This document shows, piece after piece, positions 32,797-44,600 of a stretch of DNA of 64,000 nucleotides (positions are counted from its first letter, which is position 1; each line of letters opens with the position of its first letter). The DNA is taken from positions 19,398,001-19,462,000 of the forward strand of contig OY776130.1 in the NCBI GenBank assembly GCA_963675135.1. The letters are read 5' to 3'. This stretch comes from Galeopsis tetrahit. Taxonomy: Eukaryota > Streptophyta > Magnoliopsida > Lamiales > Lamiaceae. The notes under the pieces were generated by a model. That model was not told where the DNA came from. It did not search any database and saw nothing but the letters and a program-made list of their open reading frames with translations. Both the position numbers and the translations under genes were made by a program.

Positions 32797-34248
32797 GGAA
32801 GGTGTTATTTCCTTACCATCTTTCCCTTTATGAACAATTTTAAATGTTTGTTTCTCATTCGAATAATTGCTTCACCGGCACTCTTTTTCCCTCTACGTGG
32901 GTTTCCCCTTGGGGTTTTACCACGGAGAGGTTTTTAATGAGGCCGTCATAGGTTCCCCTTATTTGCCTATGTTGATAAAAACTTTTGATCAATGGAGCGT
33001 CGTTTTTAGAAAATTTCAGCGTTTTCTCTTAATGCATGTTAATGTGATGATAAGATGATTCTTATATTCCGATTTTATGATGAGATGACTCTTATGTATT
33101 CCGACTTTACGATGGAGTGTTTCCCATACGTTGAATATTGTGCTGAGATAACTGCTAAGCGCCCATATAATGAATGTTGAGATGATAAATGTGTTCTGAA
33201 AGCTAAAACATAAGATGATAGAGATATTGCAAGATAGGAAGACTTACACCAATTCACAAATATTTGAAAGGGAAATGCCTAAAAACAATTCCCAAAACTT
33301 CTATACACGACAGCCTCTAAAGCAAGGGGGAGTAGGGGGTATGGTAGCGGAAGATATGATTAACCTGCCAATATAATCCCTAAAATTTCCAACTTAAGGG
33401 AGAGTATAATCCCTAAGAACTCTTATGAGTATAAACAACTTCAGGGAGAGTATAATCCCTAAGAACTCTTACGAGTATAAACAACTTAAGGGAGAGTATA
33501 ATCCCTAAGAACTCTTACGAGTATAAACAACTTAAGGGAGAGTATAATCCCTAAGAACTCTTACGAGTATAAACAACTTTTGGGAGAGTATAATCCCTAA
33601 ACATTCTAACTTTTGGGAGAGTATAATCCCTAAACATTCTAACTTTTGGGAGAGTATAATCCCTAACCATTCTAACTTTTGGGAGAGTATAATCCCTAAA
33701 CATTCTAACTTTTGGGAGAGTATAATCCCTAAACATTCTAACTTTTAGGAGAGTATAATCCCTAAACATTCTAACTTTTGGGAGAGTATAATCCCTAAAC
33801 ATTCTAACTTTTGGGAGAGTATAATCCCTAAAAACTCTAACTCTAAGAGAGAAACTAGAAGCATTATCAAGTCACCAAGTAAGTACAAAAACATAAACCC
33901 TATATTCTCATTTAAGATTTCTCTATGAGGTTTAGAGCCTTTACGTGTCAAGAAGATGCTAGAAACATGCTAAATTCATAAGTAAAGAAAGAGCTGGACA
34001 GGTATTACATCATATATCTAATAGCAGAGATAGAGATATATATATATGCATACCGGGTGATAATGTGCAGGTACGATATTAAGCAGAAAATAAAGCAGAA
34101 ATATCCCAGACCAAGGGCACCATGCCTTGGCCCTCCACAGAAAAACGCAGGAGTGTGGAGTCTCCTGAAAATACCAAAAGGGGCCTTAAAGGCCTTAACA
34201 AAGATAAACGTGTTTTAAAAGTACCGAAATGTTATCAGAGAAATAGAG
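32797..34248. other. Untranslated region between integrase and the antisense gene
   Basis: No coding sequence is visible apart from the tandem array listed separately (33395-33840). An AT dinucleotide run lies near 34030. The tail-to-tail genes on either side must terminate transcription within or near this interval. Confidence 0.6.
33395..33840 (+). repeat. Tandem array, 46-bp then 33-bp units
   Basis: The core GGGAGAGTATAATCCCTAA is repeated about a dozen times. From ~33395 to 33575 the spacing is about 46 bp and the units include CTCTTACGAGTATAAACAAC. From ~33577 to 33840 it is 33 bp with CATTCTAACTTTT. The core contains GGGA...TCCC, which can pair within a unit. The short minus-strand ORF with repeated RDYTLPKV is only the translation of these repeats. 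Like the array at 2099-2405, it separates integrase from the antisense gene. Confidence 0.95.
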
Positions 34249-36347
34249 TTATGAAGAGAGGGGAATATCGTTCTTCCCCTCGAAACCTTCTCCTGCTTCC
34301 TCAACCTGCCCACTGGAATCACCTCCCTCCGTCTTCTCCTCTAGAGCGCCGGCTGCCACGGTTGCCACAGGATCTGGGTTGGCCACATGGATAGGGAAAG
34401 TCACATCCTTCGCCGGTACAAGGTCGTCCAACTTTAGGGCAACCTGCTTCAACTCCAAGACCGCCTTCCTCATCCCAGGCAGCCACCAAGGAGTGTCAAT
34501 GTCCTCCTTAGGATCTCCAGGGAACTTAGGGGGAGTGGCTAATTCATCCAACCGAAGGGCACGAGTATATTGACCATTGAATCCGGGAGCAGAATGTTCA
34601 GCCACGGCGTTGGAAAATCCATGGTCGATGAAGTGGGGAATATATGCACCCATGGCCCCCAAGAAGCTGGTACTCTTAAGGAAGGCTTCTAACCATTCTC
34701 GGTGCAAGGTACCTAAAAACTTCTGACCCATGGCGGAGGTAAAAAGAGAATCGATGCACAGTTTCATCCCAGCCAAAGGGAGAGTGGTCTCCAAACGTTC
34801 AACCCGCTCACCGAACTGAGTTTTCAGCGAAGAAACCTCCTCCGAAAGCTTCGCCTTCTCCGCCTGAAGTACCTTACACTTCTGGTTAGCGTCTCGTAGT
34901 TCTGCATCAAGTATCTCCTTCTTTACCTTCTCTAGCTCGACTTGGCTCTGGAGATCATCCACTAGTTGAAGGGATTGGAGGGCTCGTTCGGATACATCAG
35001 AAAACAGGAGGCCAAACTACACAAGAAACAATATCAAGAAGTAAGATATCTATACTTTCTCCTATTAGTCATTTAAAGCAATATCTCCATTGAGAATATA
35101 CTTGTGTGAAACTGTGGGCGGAATGCACAACTCGCTCTTCTAAAGATAGAGCATTAAGGGCCTCGGTGGCAGGAGTCGGAGTGTGACGCTCTATGAAAGC
35201 CATGAGGTGGTCGACATTGATGTCACCAGGTGCGTCTGAAGTGGCATTGGGCAGGGAGGACTTGATCTTGGACTTCTTCTTTTTAGAGGCGTCAGAGGCG
35301 GGAGGCAGACTAGAAACCAAGGCCTTCTCAGTAGAGGACCTGGTACGTTTAGCAACGGACCCAGTGGAAGGTTTCACTGGGGAAGGAGGAATAGGAGCCT
35401 TTGTGGAGCTTTCAGGGGCTGGAGACTTAGTAACCATCGAGAGAGGAGTGGCATCACGAGAAATTTGAGTTAACCAACTAATAGCTGCAGAAGAAAATAT
35501 GAAAAGATGTTAGTAATCACAGAAGCTTAAATCTTGAGGACAATGCCAAGGGAAAAGAAATGGTATTACCATCATCGGGACCTAAAGGATAATCTGGGCG
35601 ACCGAAACCAAAATGAGATAGGGATCTAGGGTTCTTACAAATGCTCATCACATCAAAAAATCCATGAGCAGAAACATTATCATTTAAGTGGTTCATCACA
35701 TCCAAGTTCAAAGAAGAACAAACAGAAAGAGGAGGACGGGGCACCCCAGGATTCTCGTAAATCCATTTTTCGTGAGGGAATTCCCAAGGAGAAGGATTTG
35801 TGACAAAAAAGTATTAGTCCTTCCAGTCCTGGACCCCTTCATGGAGTTTTTCCATGAACTTTCCGGTCCTGGAAGTACGGCCACAAGCGTAAAAGAACCC
35901 ATCCGCAAACTTGCACATGTATTGGGTTAAGAAGAGTTGGGCTGAGGGCTCACCACCATTCCCCTTCATCAAAATATAGAAGCCTAACATGGCACGAATA
36001 GCATTGGGAGTAAATTGATTCAGAGGTATGCGAAGGTAGGTGGAAATTTCAGAGAAATAAGGGTGAATGGGGAAGCGGAGGCCCGCCTTTAGTTGGGCCT
36101 CCCAGAAAGCTAAGATGTTGGGACCTGGAAAATTAGGGCGTTCTTTCCTATGCGCGGCCCTAACTGAGTAATCGGTGGGGAAGATCCTCGAGCGAAGAAA
36201 AGCGGCCACGCGCTCGGGAGGGAGAATCGAGGAACCAGAGATTTTGTCCTTCAAGGCAGGGTTGGTTATAGGAAATATGGGAAGTGAGTTGGAAGTCGAA
36301 CTTTCCATGGATATGGAGTCTGATGAGGTTGGAACGGAAGATGACAT
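34249..36347 (-). pseudogene. Spliced antisense gene of the Tat element (three exons, one stop)
   Basis: Exons on the minus strand are 36347-35570 (778 nt), 35484-35102 (383 nt) and 35016-34249 (768 nt). Together they make 1929 nt, 643 codons with stop. Introns are GTAATA...TTCTGCAG and GTATAT...TTGTGTAG, in phase 1 and phase 0, and both joins restore the frame exactly. The N-terminal part carries the 'putative gypsy type transposon' domain seen in many plant Tat elements (LPPERVAAFLRSRIFPTDYS, then AGLRFPIHPYFSEISTYLRI, FYACGRTSRTGKF). The middle is Ser/Pro/Lys-rich with a basic KKKKSKIK block. The last exon has a coiled coil (VKKEILDAELRDANQKCKVL) and an acidic tail. A TAA at 35811 interrupts exon 1. 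The role is unknown. A nuclear or regulatory function is only a guess from the basic and coiled-coil regions. The copia insertion is 423 bp upstream of its ATG. Confidence 0.8.
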
Positions 36348-36769
36348 GGGTTACAGTAAAAGAAAAACGAGGAAGAAGAGGAGATACCTGAAGCAAAGTC
36401 GGTTTTCGAGGAGGATGAAGTGGCCGGATAACGTGCACGAAGAAGTTACTCGCGGAAGTGGAAAGGAAAGTGAGAAAAGGATGGATAAGTTTGAAAGGAG
36501 AGAAAAGAGGGGTTTTCTACAAAGTGAATATAATTTTTGAAATAATTGTGAAGAAGAGAGAGAGAGGGAAAAAATCGAGGAGAATTAAATACCCCCCAAT
36601 AAAAGAGCGCGTGCTTGAAAAGAGGCGGCTTGATGTTTCCCCTCGGGCAGACGCTTGGCCACGGACTTCGATAGTAGGTTTGCGTGTGGAAGCGGAAAGG
36701 GCATGATGACGGTAGATAATTATTAAGAACCGAATATTTCTTGTTTTAAGGGAAATATGAAGAAGGAAG
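36348..36769. other. Upstream region of the antisense gene
   Basis: It holds the presumed leader and promoter of the minus-strand gene and contains CT/GA-rich stretches (GAGAGAGAGAGGG near 36555). It is cut at 36769 by the copia insertion. The rest of the Tat 3' untranslated region resumes at 47503-47591 and ends in the purine tract GAGTAGGGGGGAGTGG. Confidence 0.6.
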
Positions 36770-37646
36770 TGAAAGTGTGTGGAGGGATGGTATCTAGTGT
36801 TTAAGTAAAAACAGAACAATGTTACACTGAATGTTGTGACAATTAGTGTAGCATTAACTCTAACAGAATGTGAAAAGTAAACACAGTACACAGCGGAAGT
36901 CTAAAACACTAAAACACAATACGAACACAATGGAATAATTTTTAACATAGATTTTATTAATAACAAAACCTATGCTAAGCCTTACGGCGAAACAATAACT
37001 CAGTTCCTAAGTTATATACGAAAATGTCGTGTGAAATGTCTCAGCAATTACTTCAACATTCCACAAACAGAAACTACGATCGAGGCAGGTGCCTGAATCC
37101 GCAAACAGACTTAACTGTAAAAACACTGTCTAAAGAACTAATCTGATCTATGATTCACTCTCACTCGATACAAGACTAGAACTAAGTACACTGGAAGGTG
37201 TGGTATCCCTCGGCGTACGTTAAAAGACACAACTACTGATCATAACTCCTAACTAGGGTTGAACGCTCAAGGAGGTGTTACTCGAGTAGTACATACTTTG
37301 AAATGAGAGGCTCTTGCGGTATTTATAGAGAAATACACAGCTTCTAGATCCTTCCATTATGAGATCCTATTTTTTAGGACCTCAACCTCCATGATCTTTC
37401 TAGATCCTTCTGCCATCTTCCAGGTCGTTCTACAATGCTCCAAAGCCTTCTAGTACGTTCTCCAACATTCTGGAATCTTCCAGGTTCCAGAGTCTTGTAG
37501 AAGCTTCTAGAATCGTTCCTGAATGTGAGAGCATTTAGTACAACATTTAATGTAACATTTCAGAAAAGACTTAGAATAAATCAAGGAAGGTCAAATTAAG
37601 ATGTTGTTGATAATGTTAAAGCATTTAAGAGTTAACAACATCTACA
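36770..37646 (-). repeat. 3' LTR of the nested copia (877 bp)
   Basis: In element orientation it starts TGTAGATGTTG and ends CACACTTTCA. A TATA box (TATAAATA, complement of 37320-37327) is preceded by two perfect three-unit heat-shock elements. Compared with the 5' LTR it has an extra 40 bp starting at about 37198 (TACACTGGAAGGTGTGG...). Confidence 0.95.
37468..37512. promoter_or_regulatory. Heat-shock element cluster in the copia LTR
   Basis: TTCtgGAAtcTTC at 37468-37480 and GAAgcTTCtaGAA at 37500-37512 are each a perfect three-unit heat-shock element (alternating GAA/TTC with two-base spacing). They lie about 140-185 bp upstream of the TATA box in the U3 part, where a promoter element should be. 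Many near-matches (TTCTAGA, TTCCAGG) surround them. The same pair is conserved in the other LTR at 47319-47331 and 47351-47363. Heat-driven copia elements with such sites are known in plants (ONSEN type). Confidence 0.65.
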
Positions 37647-38353
37647 ATCTCCCCCAATTTGACCTTTCGACTACAACACACCTGATGCACATATATTTCT
37701 ATACATACTCAGTATTATGTATTTAGGTGAGTTGAACTCCAAAGCTAAATACTAGTCAAGACAATACCTGTTGTAACTGTTGGATCAAATCAAAAGAAGA
37801 TCAAGAATAATTTTACTAAGAACCGTGCCATAAGATCAAAGTAATCTTATTCAAAACCAAAACAAGTATAAACAGTACACTTGTTTACAAAAACATATAA
37901 CTTTTACAAAAATCAAAGATTAAATCAGAGCATATAAGGGTATATACCAGATTAGTTCTAAGACTTATGTAAGACTCAAAAACAAAAACAAAAAAACAAA
38001 CAAGGACTAAACAATATAATCAGAGCAAAAACTAAGAAAAACTAAATAAACTAAACAAGGCATATTCATCATGCAATAAGCAATTAATGATAGGAAAACA
38101 AATTAAGCAATAGGCAGTAATCAAATATCATTAGTGCAAACTAATTAAGCAAAATAGATATAAACATCCTATCAACTAGAAATAATAAATATTGTATCAG
38201 AATAAACAGAATTTTAACTTAAACACAACAGAATAACAAAAACAAAAGTAGGACTGAAAATGGCATGAATTGCTATAACAATAGCAGCAGCATCAAGGTC
38301 CTGCACATGTGCCATCTATACTTCAGTACTCCCCCTGTCTTGCATCATCTGTT
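37647..38353. other. Purine tract and 3' untranslated region of the nested copia
   Basis: The purine tract (GTCAAATTGGGGGAGAT on the minus strand, 37647-37663) adjoins the 3' LTR. The remaining ~690 bases are A-rich and show no ORF or motif. Confidence 0.8.
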
Positions 38354-40684
38354 CTAGATATCAGCATAGGGGATTTCCATATCCTCATCATCTTCAGCAG
38401 CATCTGCAAACTTGTCTTTGTCAGCCTCCTCTGGTTCCTCAATGAAACGAGTTGATGCAAAGAGTGCAACAAAATTGTTAGCAGCAGCAGTTCCTCCATT
38501 CTCTGTAGCAGCAGCAGCATCAGGTACACCTCCAACATCTTCAGGATTCAGCTCTTCAATCACCACTCCAGAAGCTCTTGCTGAAGTGGAAGGTGGTACT
38601 CCCCCTGTTGTAGTGGAATGTAGTCTGGTCCACTTGTCTTTGATGAACTGGAGCTCATCAATCTGGTCCTGTAAGTGTTGTAACTGCAGTAATATAAAAG
38701 ATCTGGGAACAGAAAATGTGGTGTCAGTGTTACCACCAATGTTCTCAGCATCTGGTGCAGCATTAGGTGCAGCTGTGTTCTGTTCAGGTCTCTGTGCGGG
38801 TTGAGGTTGGGGTTGAGGTTGAGTAGGAGCTGGTCTTTGAGAAGAACTTCCAGGATTGTGCAAGGGCAGATCTTTCACTCTTTCACCAATGAGCAGAGCA
38901 GGTGAAATGGTGTATAAAGGAACCTTACCTCTAAGAACTTCAGTCTTCTTAGGGCTAAAACCATGCATCTTCAGATAAGAACAAATAAGCACAGGGTATG
39001 GAAGGTTTCCTTTATCAGAAATATCACCACTAAACTTCATCATGTGGTGGAAAATAGTCAATCCCAAATTAAACTTCTTTAAAACCACTATCCTATAAAG
39101 CAAGATTGCTTGATCCTTTGTCACTTTGGTAGAGTTGGTGGAGGGTATCCAATTATAAACAATCTATTTGTGCAACACAGAATAAAGAGAAGTAAGGTCT
39201 TTGGCCAACATTCCATTCCTCCATCTAGTCAACAAACCACCAGTCATAGAAGCAGTAACAACATCCAAATCAGGTTCATCATCATCAAGTACTGGTTCTA
39301 TGCCTAAGAAATCATTGATCAATTCTGGTGTAAATGGAACTATACTCCCCCTAAACTATACATTCCCATACCAACGGGAACTCCTCCTACCATTACTCTT
39401 CCTCAGACATGCATAAAACTCATACACCCAATCAGAAACAAAGGAATCACACAAGTTCAGAGCTTTCATCAACTTTCTATCCTCTAAGAATTGAATCAAA
39501 TTCTTACTCTCAAAATCAGAAATATGAATTCTCCTTTCCATCAACAATTTCCTCCTAGACAACCTAGTTATCTTATCAACCAATCCATCAATATCAGATT
39601 CTACTTCAGTTTCAGAATTACCTTCCTCAGAAGTAGTGTCCTTTGAGCTTGGTTCTTTCACCTCTTCAGAGCTTGATTCCCCTTCCTTTTCAGAGCTTTT
39701 GTCTGAAGCTGCACTGCTTGAATCACCTCCATCATCTGGTTCAGGTGCTGGAGCACTGGATTCAGCATGTGAGGCAGCATTCTTCTTCAGGGCTTGCTGC
39801 ATGTCCCTGAGACAAACCTCTATTTCAGAATCAGAATCTGGTTCTGGTTCTTCAGGGATTGTTGGAACAACATCAATCTTTGTCTTTCCCTTCCCCTTAG
39901 GCTCAGCTTTCTTCTTAGTTGGCTTCTCAATCACCACTTCTTCATCAGATTCAGAAAATACCTGAATTGGTTCAGCAACATCACCACCTAGCTTCTTCTT
40001 CTTCCTCAAAGAATCAGAATAATCAACTCGAGTGAAAACTCGGTTTGATCGTCTCCTTGGCACTGGGCTCCTCTTTCTCTTCCCTTTCTCAACATTCCTC
40101 TTGAAAGGAATCGGTTCAGAGTCCGACTTTGAGATGTCAGAGTCAGTTTCGCCCGAATTTTCAAGCGCTTCAGCATCCTCCATCTGAGCGTCCTCATTGT
40201 CGGATGTCTCCGCATTCGACGGCTCCTTTGACTCAGCAACAGGGGATTCTTCAATCTCCTTCTCAGTCTCCCCCATAGAGGCAGCAGTCGGGGCCTCTGT
40301 TTCAGTGTTAGGGCTTGGAATTTGGGGCTTTTTGGCTGAGGATAAAGAGGGTGCAGTGGTGATCATTTCTTGGGTACGCAAGTAGTGAGAGATGTCAATA
40401 GACATATCACCGATCGTGAGGATGGGTGGAGTAGATGATCTCATCGATTGAGAAAAGTTCTCAACCGCCTGGTTAAGCTCGGAGAGTGTGGCTTGGTTTG
40501 ATATGTGGATGGTTGTCGGAGTAGCTGGTGTGGGTGCGACGGTTGCGGCAGTTGGGGGTGAATTTTCATGTGAAGCAGCCATGGAAGCTAGTGTATGAAG
40601 ATTCGAGAGGGATGGAGAGGACGGTTGTGAGTCTGAGTTCGGTGAGTTTGAATTGTGTGGGTTGGTTTCTCTTTTGCCAGCCAT
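38354..40684 (-). pseudogene. Env-like/extra ORF of the nested copia, two stops
   Basis: A single minus-strand frame of 777 codons from ATG 40684, interrupted only by TAG at 39356 and TAG at 39164. Residues 1-370 are disordered: Ser/Thr/Pro-rich at first, then strongly acidic with a basic patch (KRKRSPVPRRRSNRVF). From about 375 a globular region (RKLMKALNLCDSFVSDWVYE, YACLRKSNGRRSS, then PFTPELINDFLGIEP across the first stop) resembles the domain listed in Pfam as putative plant transposon protein. The C-terminal part has Gln/Pro repeats and a short coiled coil. No signal peptide or membrane segment is evident. The ORF begins 948 bp after pol ends, so it probably needs its own or a spliced transcript. 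Function unknown. Confidence 0.8.
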
Positions 40685-41631
40685 TTAACTCAAGAATCTA
40701 AAAAGCTCAACACAAAAATCGAGACACACAATAGCTTATAATAAATCTGCAAAAACAATACTCAACTTACTCAATTAATTACAAAGCTTAGAAAAATATG
40801 AAATGGGAGTATTTATATAGAGAGAGCTTAGTAGTTGGAATAATGTACGTGTGATTAAGGCTTGACTTAAAGAAAATTCTAGATTAAATGGATAATGCTC
40901 CACAAATTCAGCCACAAGTAAATCATGGGTGAGTTAGTGGGGTAATATCTTAATTAATTAATTAATTAAATTAAGAATATTCTAGAATTAATTAAAAATA
41001 AAAATGTGTATAATCTGAAATAATAAAAGAACGTGGTTAGTATAATTATAAATAAATAAAATAAATTCCCACAATTAATTAAATAATTACAACTTATAAA
41101 AATATAATTGAATCATGTAATGTTGTGCTCAAGGATTTGACATACACCTCAACATTGGTTTTTCACAGGTTTTACCTATCCAATGTAGCCAATTTTTCAG
41201 CATTTTTCTTTTCATTGCATTTCTTCTTTTTGTGCTACAGCATCTAATTCGTATTGATCCATTGTTCCTGTAGAGTACATCGTAGTAGTGAACTCCGTGC
41301 CCTATACTTACTTAATGGATTACGAACCTCTTGATGTTTTTACCAAATTCACCTTTTGAAAAGAAGGCATCGTAGTAGCGAACTCCGTGCTCCATAGTTA
41401 CTCAGTGAATTGGTACATCTTTTAGTATGCTGTAACATTCTCAATTTTTCAAGCTTTTGAGAGGTGTAGTACATGCCTATTTTTGCACAAACAAATTTCA
41501 GATTTAAGAATATTTTACAAAGGAATTATTCAACGAAAATAAGAAATAAATCAAATCTATAATAACTATACCACCTTAGGCTGTTGTCCCAAATGTTACC
41601 GCATTTGTGACAACATCCTCTCAAGAATTAT
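40685..41631. other. Intergenic region of the nested copia with a 90-bp-spaced direct repeat
   Basis: CGTAGTAGTGAACTCCGTGC (41281) recurs with one change at 41371, and the next ~25 bases are also similar. No ORF of note. An ATTA-rich run lies near 40950-40975. Leader or splice signals for the downstream ORF may be here but I could not identify them. Confidence 0.6.
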
Positions 41632-44600
41632 TCAGATATTACACATACCAAGAGATTTCCTCAAAAATGAGAATCTCTCATGGTCAAGAGCCTTAGTAAA
41701 TATATCAGCATTTTGATTTTCAGTAGGCACATATTTCAACTTAACTATGTTCTTCTCCACTAAATCTCTCATAAAATGATGTCTAATGTTAATGTGCTTA
41801 GTGAGTGAGTGTTGTACCGGATTTTTAGATATGTTAATAGCACTTGTGTTATCACAGAAAATTGTGAGGATATTGTTTTCAATTCCATAGTCATGAAACA
41901 TCTTAATTAACCACAATAGTTGTGTGCAACAACTTCCTGCAGCTATGTATTCAGATTCGGCAGTGGATTGAGAAACACAATTTTGTTTCTTGCTATGCCA
42001 AGACACAAGATTGTTCCCCATGTAGAAACATCCTTCACTTGTACTCTTTCTGTCATCAATGTCTCCAGCCCAATCAGCATCACTGTATCCAATCAATGTG
42101 TTGTTGGTGTCCTTACTGTACCATATCCCTAGTTCACTTGTACCTGAAACGTATCTGATAATCCTTTTCACTGCATTCAGGTGAGATTCCTTTGGATTAG
42201 CTTGGTACCTAGCACAAACACACACATTATACATAATGTCAGGTCTACTAGAGGTTAGATAAAGTAAACTACCTATCATGGATCTATACAATGTTGGATC
42301 AACATCCTTTCCACCCTTGTCTTTGCAAAGTTTCAAAGTAGAACCCATAGGTGTTTTCATTACTTTTGAGCTTTCAAGACCAAACCGTTTGACTAAGTTT
42401 TTAGCATACTTACCTTGAGAGAAGAAAATACCATCCTTACATTGCTTGATTTGAAGACCTAAAAAATAATTCAAGTCTCCAACCATACTCATCTCAAATG
42501 TGGCTGTCATTGCTTCAACAAATCTGTTCAGCATTTTATCACAGGTTGAACCAAACACAATGTCATCAACATATATTTGAGCAATAAGTAAATCTTCTCC
42601 AGTGTTCTTAATAAACAAAGTCCTATCGGCTTCTCCTCTAATAAATCCATACTCTAAAAGAAAGTCCGTAAGCCTACCATACCATGCTCTAGGAGCTTGT
42701 TTTAGACCATACAATGCTTTCTTTAGTTTGTACACATGATCCGGGTATTGTGGATCTTCAAAACCTTTAGGTTGTTCTACATATGCTTCTTCATTCAATA
42801 TGCCATTTAAGAATGCAACTTTTACATCCATTTGATGTAGTTTAATGTCAATAAAACATGCAATTGCTAGTAATAATCTAATAGATTCTATTCTAGCAAC
42901 GGGTGCAAAAGTTTCATCAAAATCAACACCTTCAACTTGGGTGTAACCTTGTGAAACTAACCTAGCTTTGTTCCTAACAATGTTTCCAGACTCATCAGTT
43001 TTATTCTTATAAATCCATTTTGTTCCAATGACATTAGTATGACTAAGTCTTGGAACAAGTGTCCAAACTTCATTTCTTTCAAACTGATTAAGTTCCTCAT
43101 GCATAGCATTTATCCAATTTTCATCAGTTAATGCTTCATTTACATTTTTAGGTTCAATTTCAGAATAGTAACACTCAGCATTCACAACATTGCAAATAGA
43201 AGACATGCATATTGTTCTTACCACATCTACCTTATTCGATCTTATTCTTCCTCTTGTTTGCACTCCAACTGTAGCATCGCCTAGGATCTGGTCAGAAGGA
43301 TGACTTTTCCCCATTCTTGAAGAAGGATTCGTTTTGGGAACATACTGATCATTCTGTGGAATTACAACTGTCTGTTCTGTAGATGTTGCTCCAGATGTGT
43401 TAGCATTTGGTGCAGCATTATCAGACTTCAGTGTATTCTCAGAATTGTCAGTGACTTGTGATACATCTTCTTCATCTTTATCATCTGTAAGACCTTTATC
43501 ATCATCAAACACAACATTAACAGATTCTTGAACGGTGTTAGTCCTAAGGTTATAAACTCTATAAGCTTTACTATTTCTAGAATAGCCTAAAAAGAAACCT
43601 TTATCACTTTTAGAATCAAACTTGTGAAGTTGATCCCTATCATTCAGAATATAACACACACAACCAAATACATGAAAATATTTCACACTTGGTTTTCTAA
43701 CATTCAGAATCTCATAAGGTGTTTGATTAGTACCAGATCGAATATAAACTCTATTAATAATATGACATGCTGTATTCAATGCTTCAGCCCAAAATCTTTT
43801 AGAAAGACTTTTAGATAAAAGCATGACTCTGGCCATTTCTTGTAAAGTTATATTCTTTCTTTCAACAATTCCATTTTGTTGTGGAGTTTTAGGAGATGAA
43901 TATTCTTGCAAGATACCTTTCTTATCACATAAATCATTAAACATGTTATTCTCAAATTCCCAACCATGATCAGTTCTAATACGACCAACTTTCAAGTTAA
44001 ACACATTTTTGAACCTTTTATAGAGAACTTTAAAAGCAGCAAATGTTTCAGATTTATCTCTTAAAAACTCAATCCAAGTATATCTAGAAAAATCATCTAC
44101 CACAACTAAGGAATATCTCTTACCTCCAATGCTTTCAGTTTCCATAGGACCCATCAAATCCATGTGCAACAATTCAAAACATCAATGTGTAGAACAATGT
44201 GACAGCATTCTATGCGGCACTCTTACCTGTTTACCTTTCTGGCATGATCCACATACAGTGGTATTCTGGAAGCTCAGTTTAGGTATTCCTTTGATTGCAT
44301 CTGATGTGATTAGTTTCTTCATTGCCCTGTAATTTACATGTCCTAATCTTTGGTGCCATAAGACATTCTCATCATGTTTTGACAAATTGCATACATTAGT
44401 TCCAATAAGATAACAGTTATTTGCAGACCTAGTACCAGTCATTACACAATCATCATCTTCATTAAGAACATAGCAAGACTCTTTGTCAAATTTTACATGC
44501 AAATTATCATCACAAAGTTGACTAATACTAATCAGATTAGCAAGTAAGCCATCAACATGCAAAACATTTTTAAGCTTAGGAAAACCTTTAACATTCAAAG

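Noticed and set aside
33551..33802. Minus-strand ORF with repeated RDYTLPKV units, looking like a repeat protein
   Set aside because: It is the translation of the 33-bp tandem array. The unit length is a multiple of three, so the frame stays open automatically.
38354..40684. True retroviral envelope gene
   Set aside because: No signal peptide, fusion peptide or transmembrane helix seen. Position alone is the basis of the traditional label.
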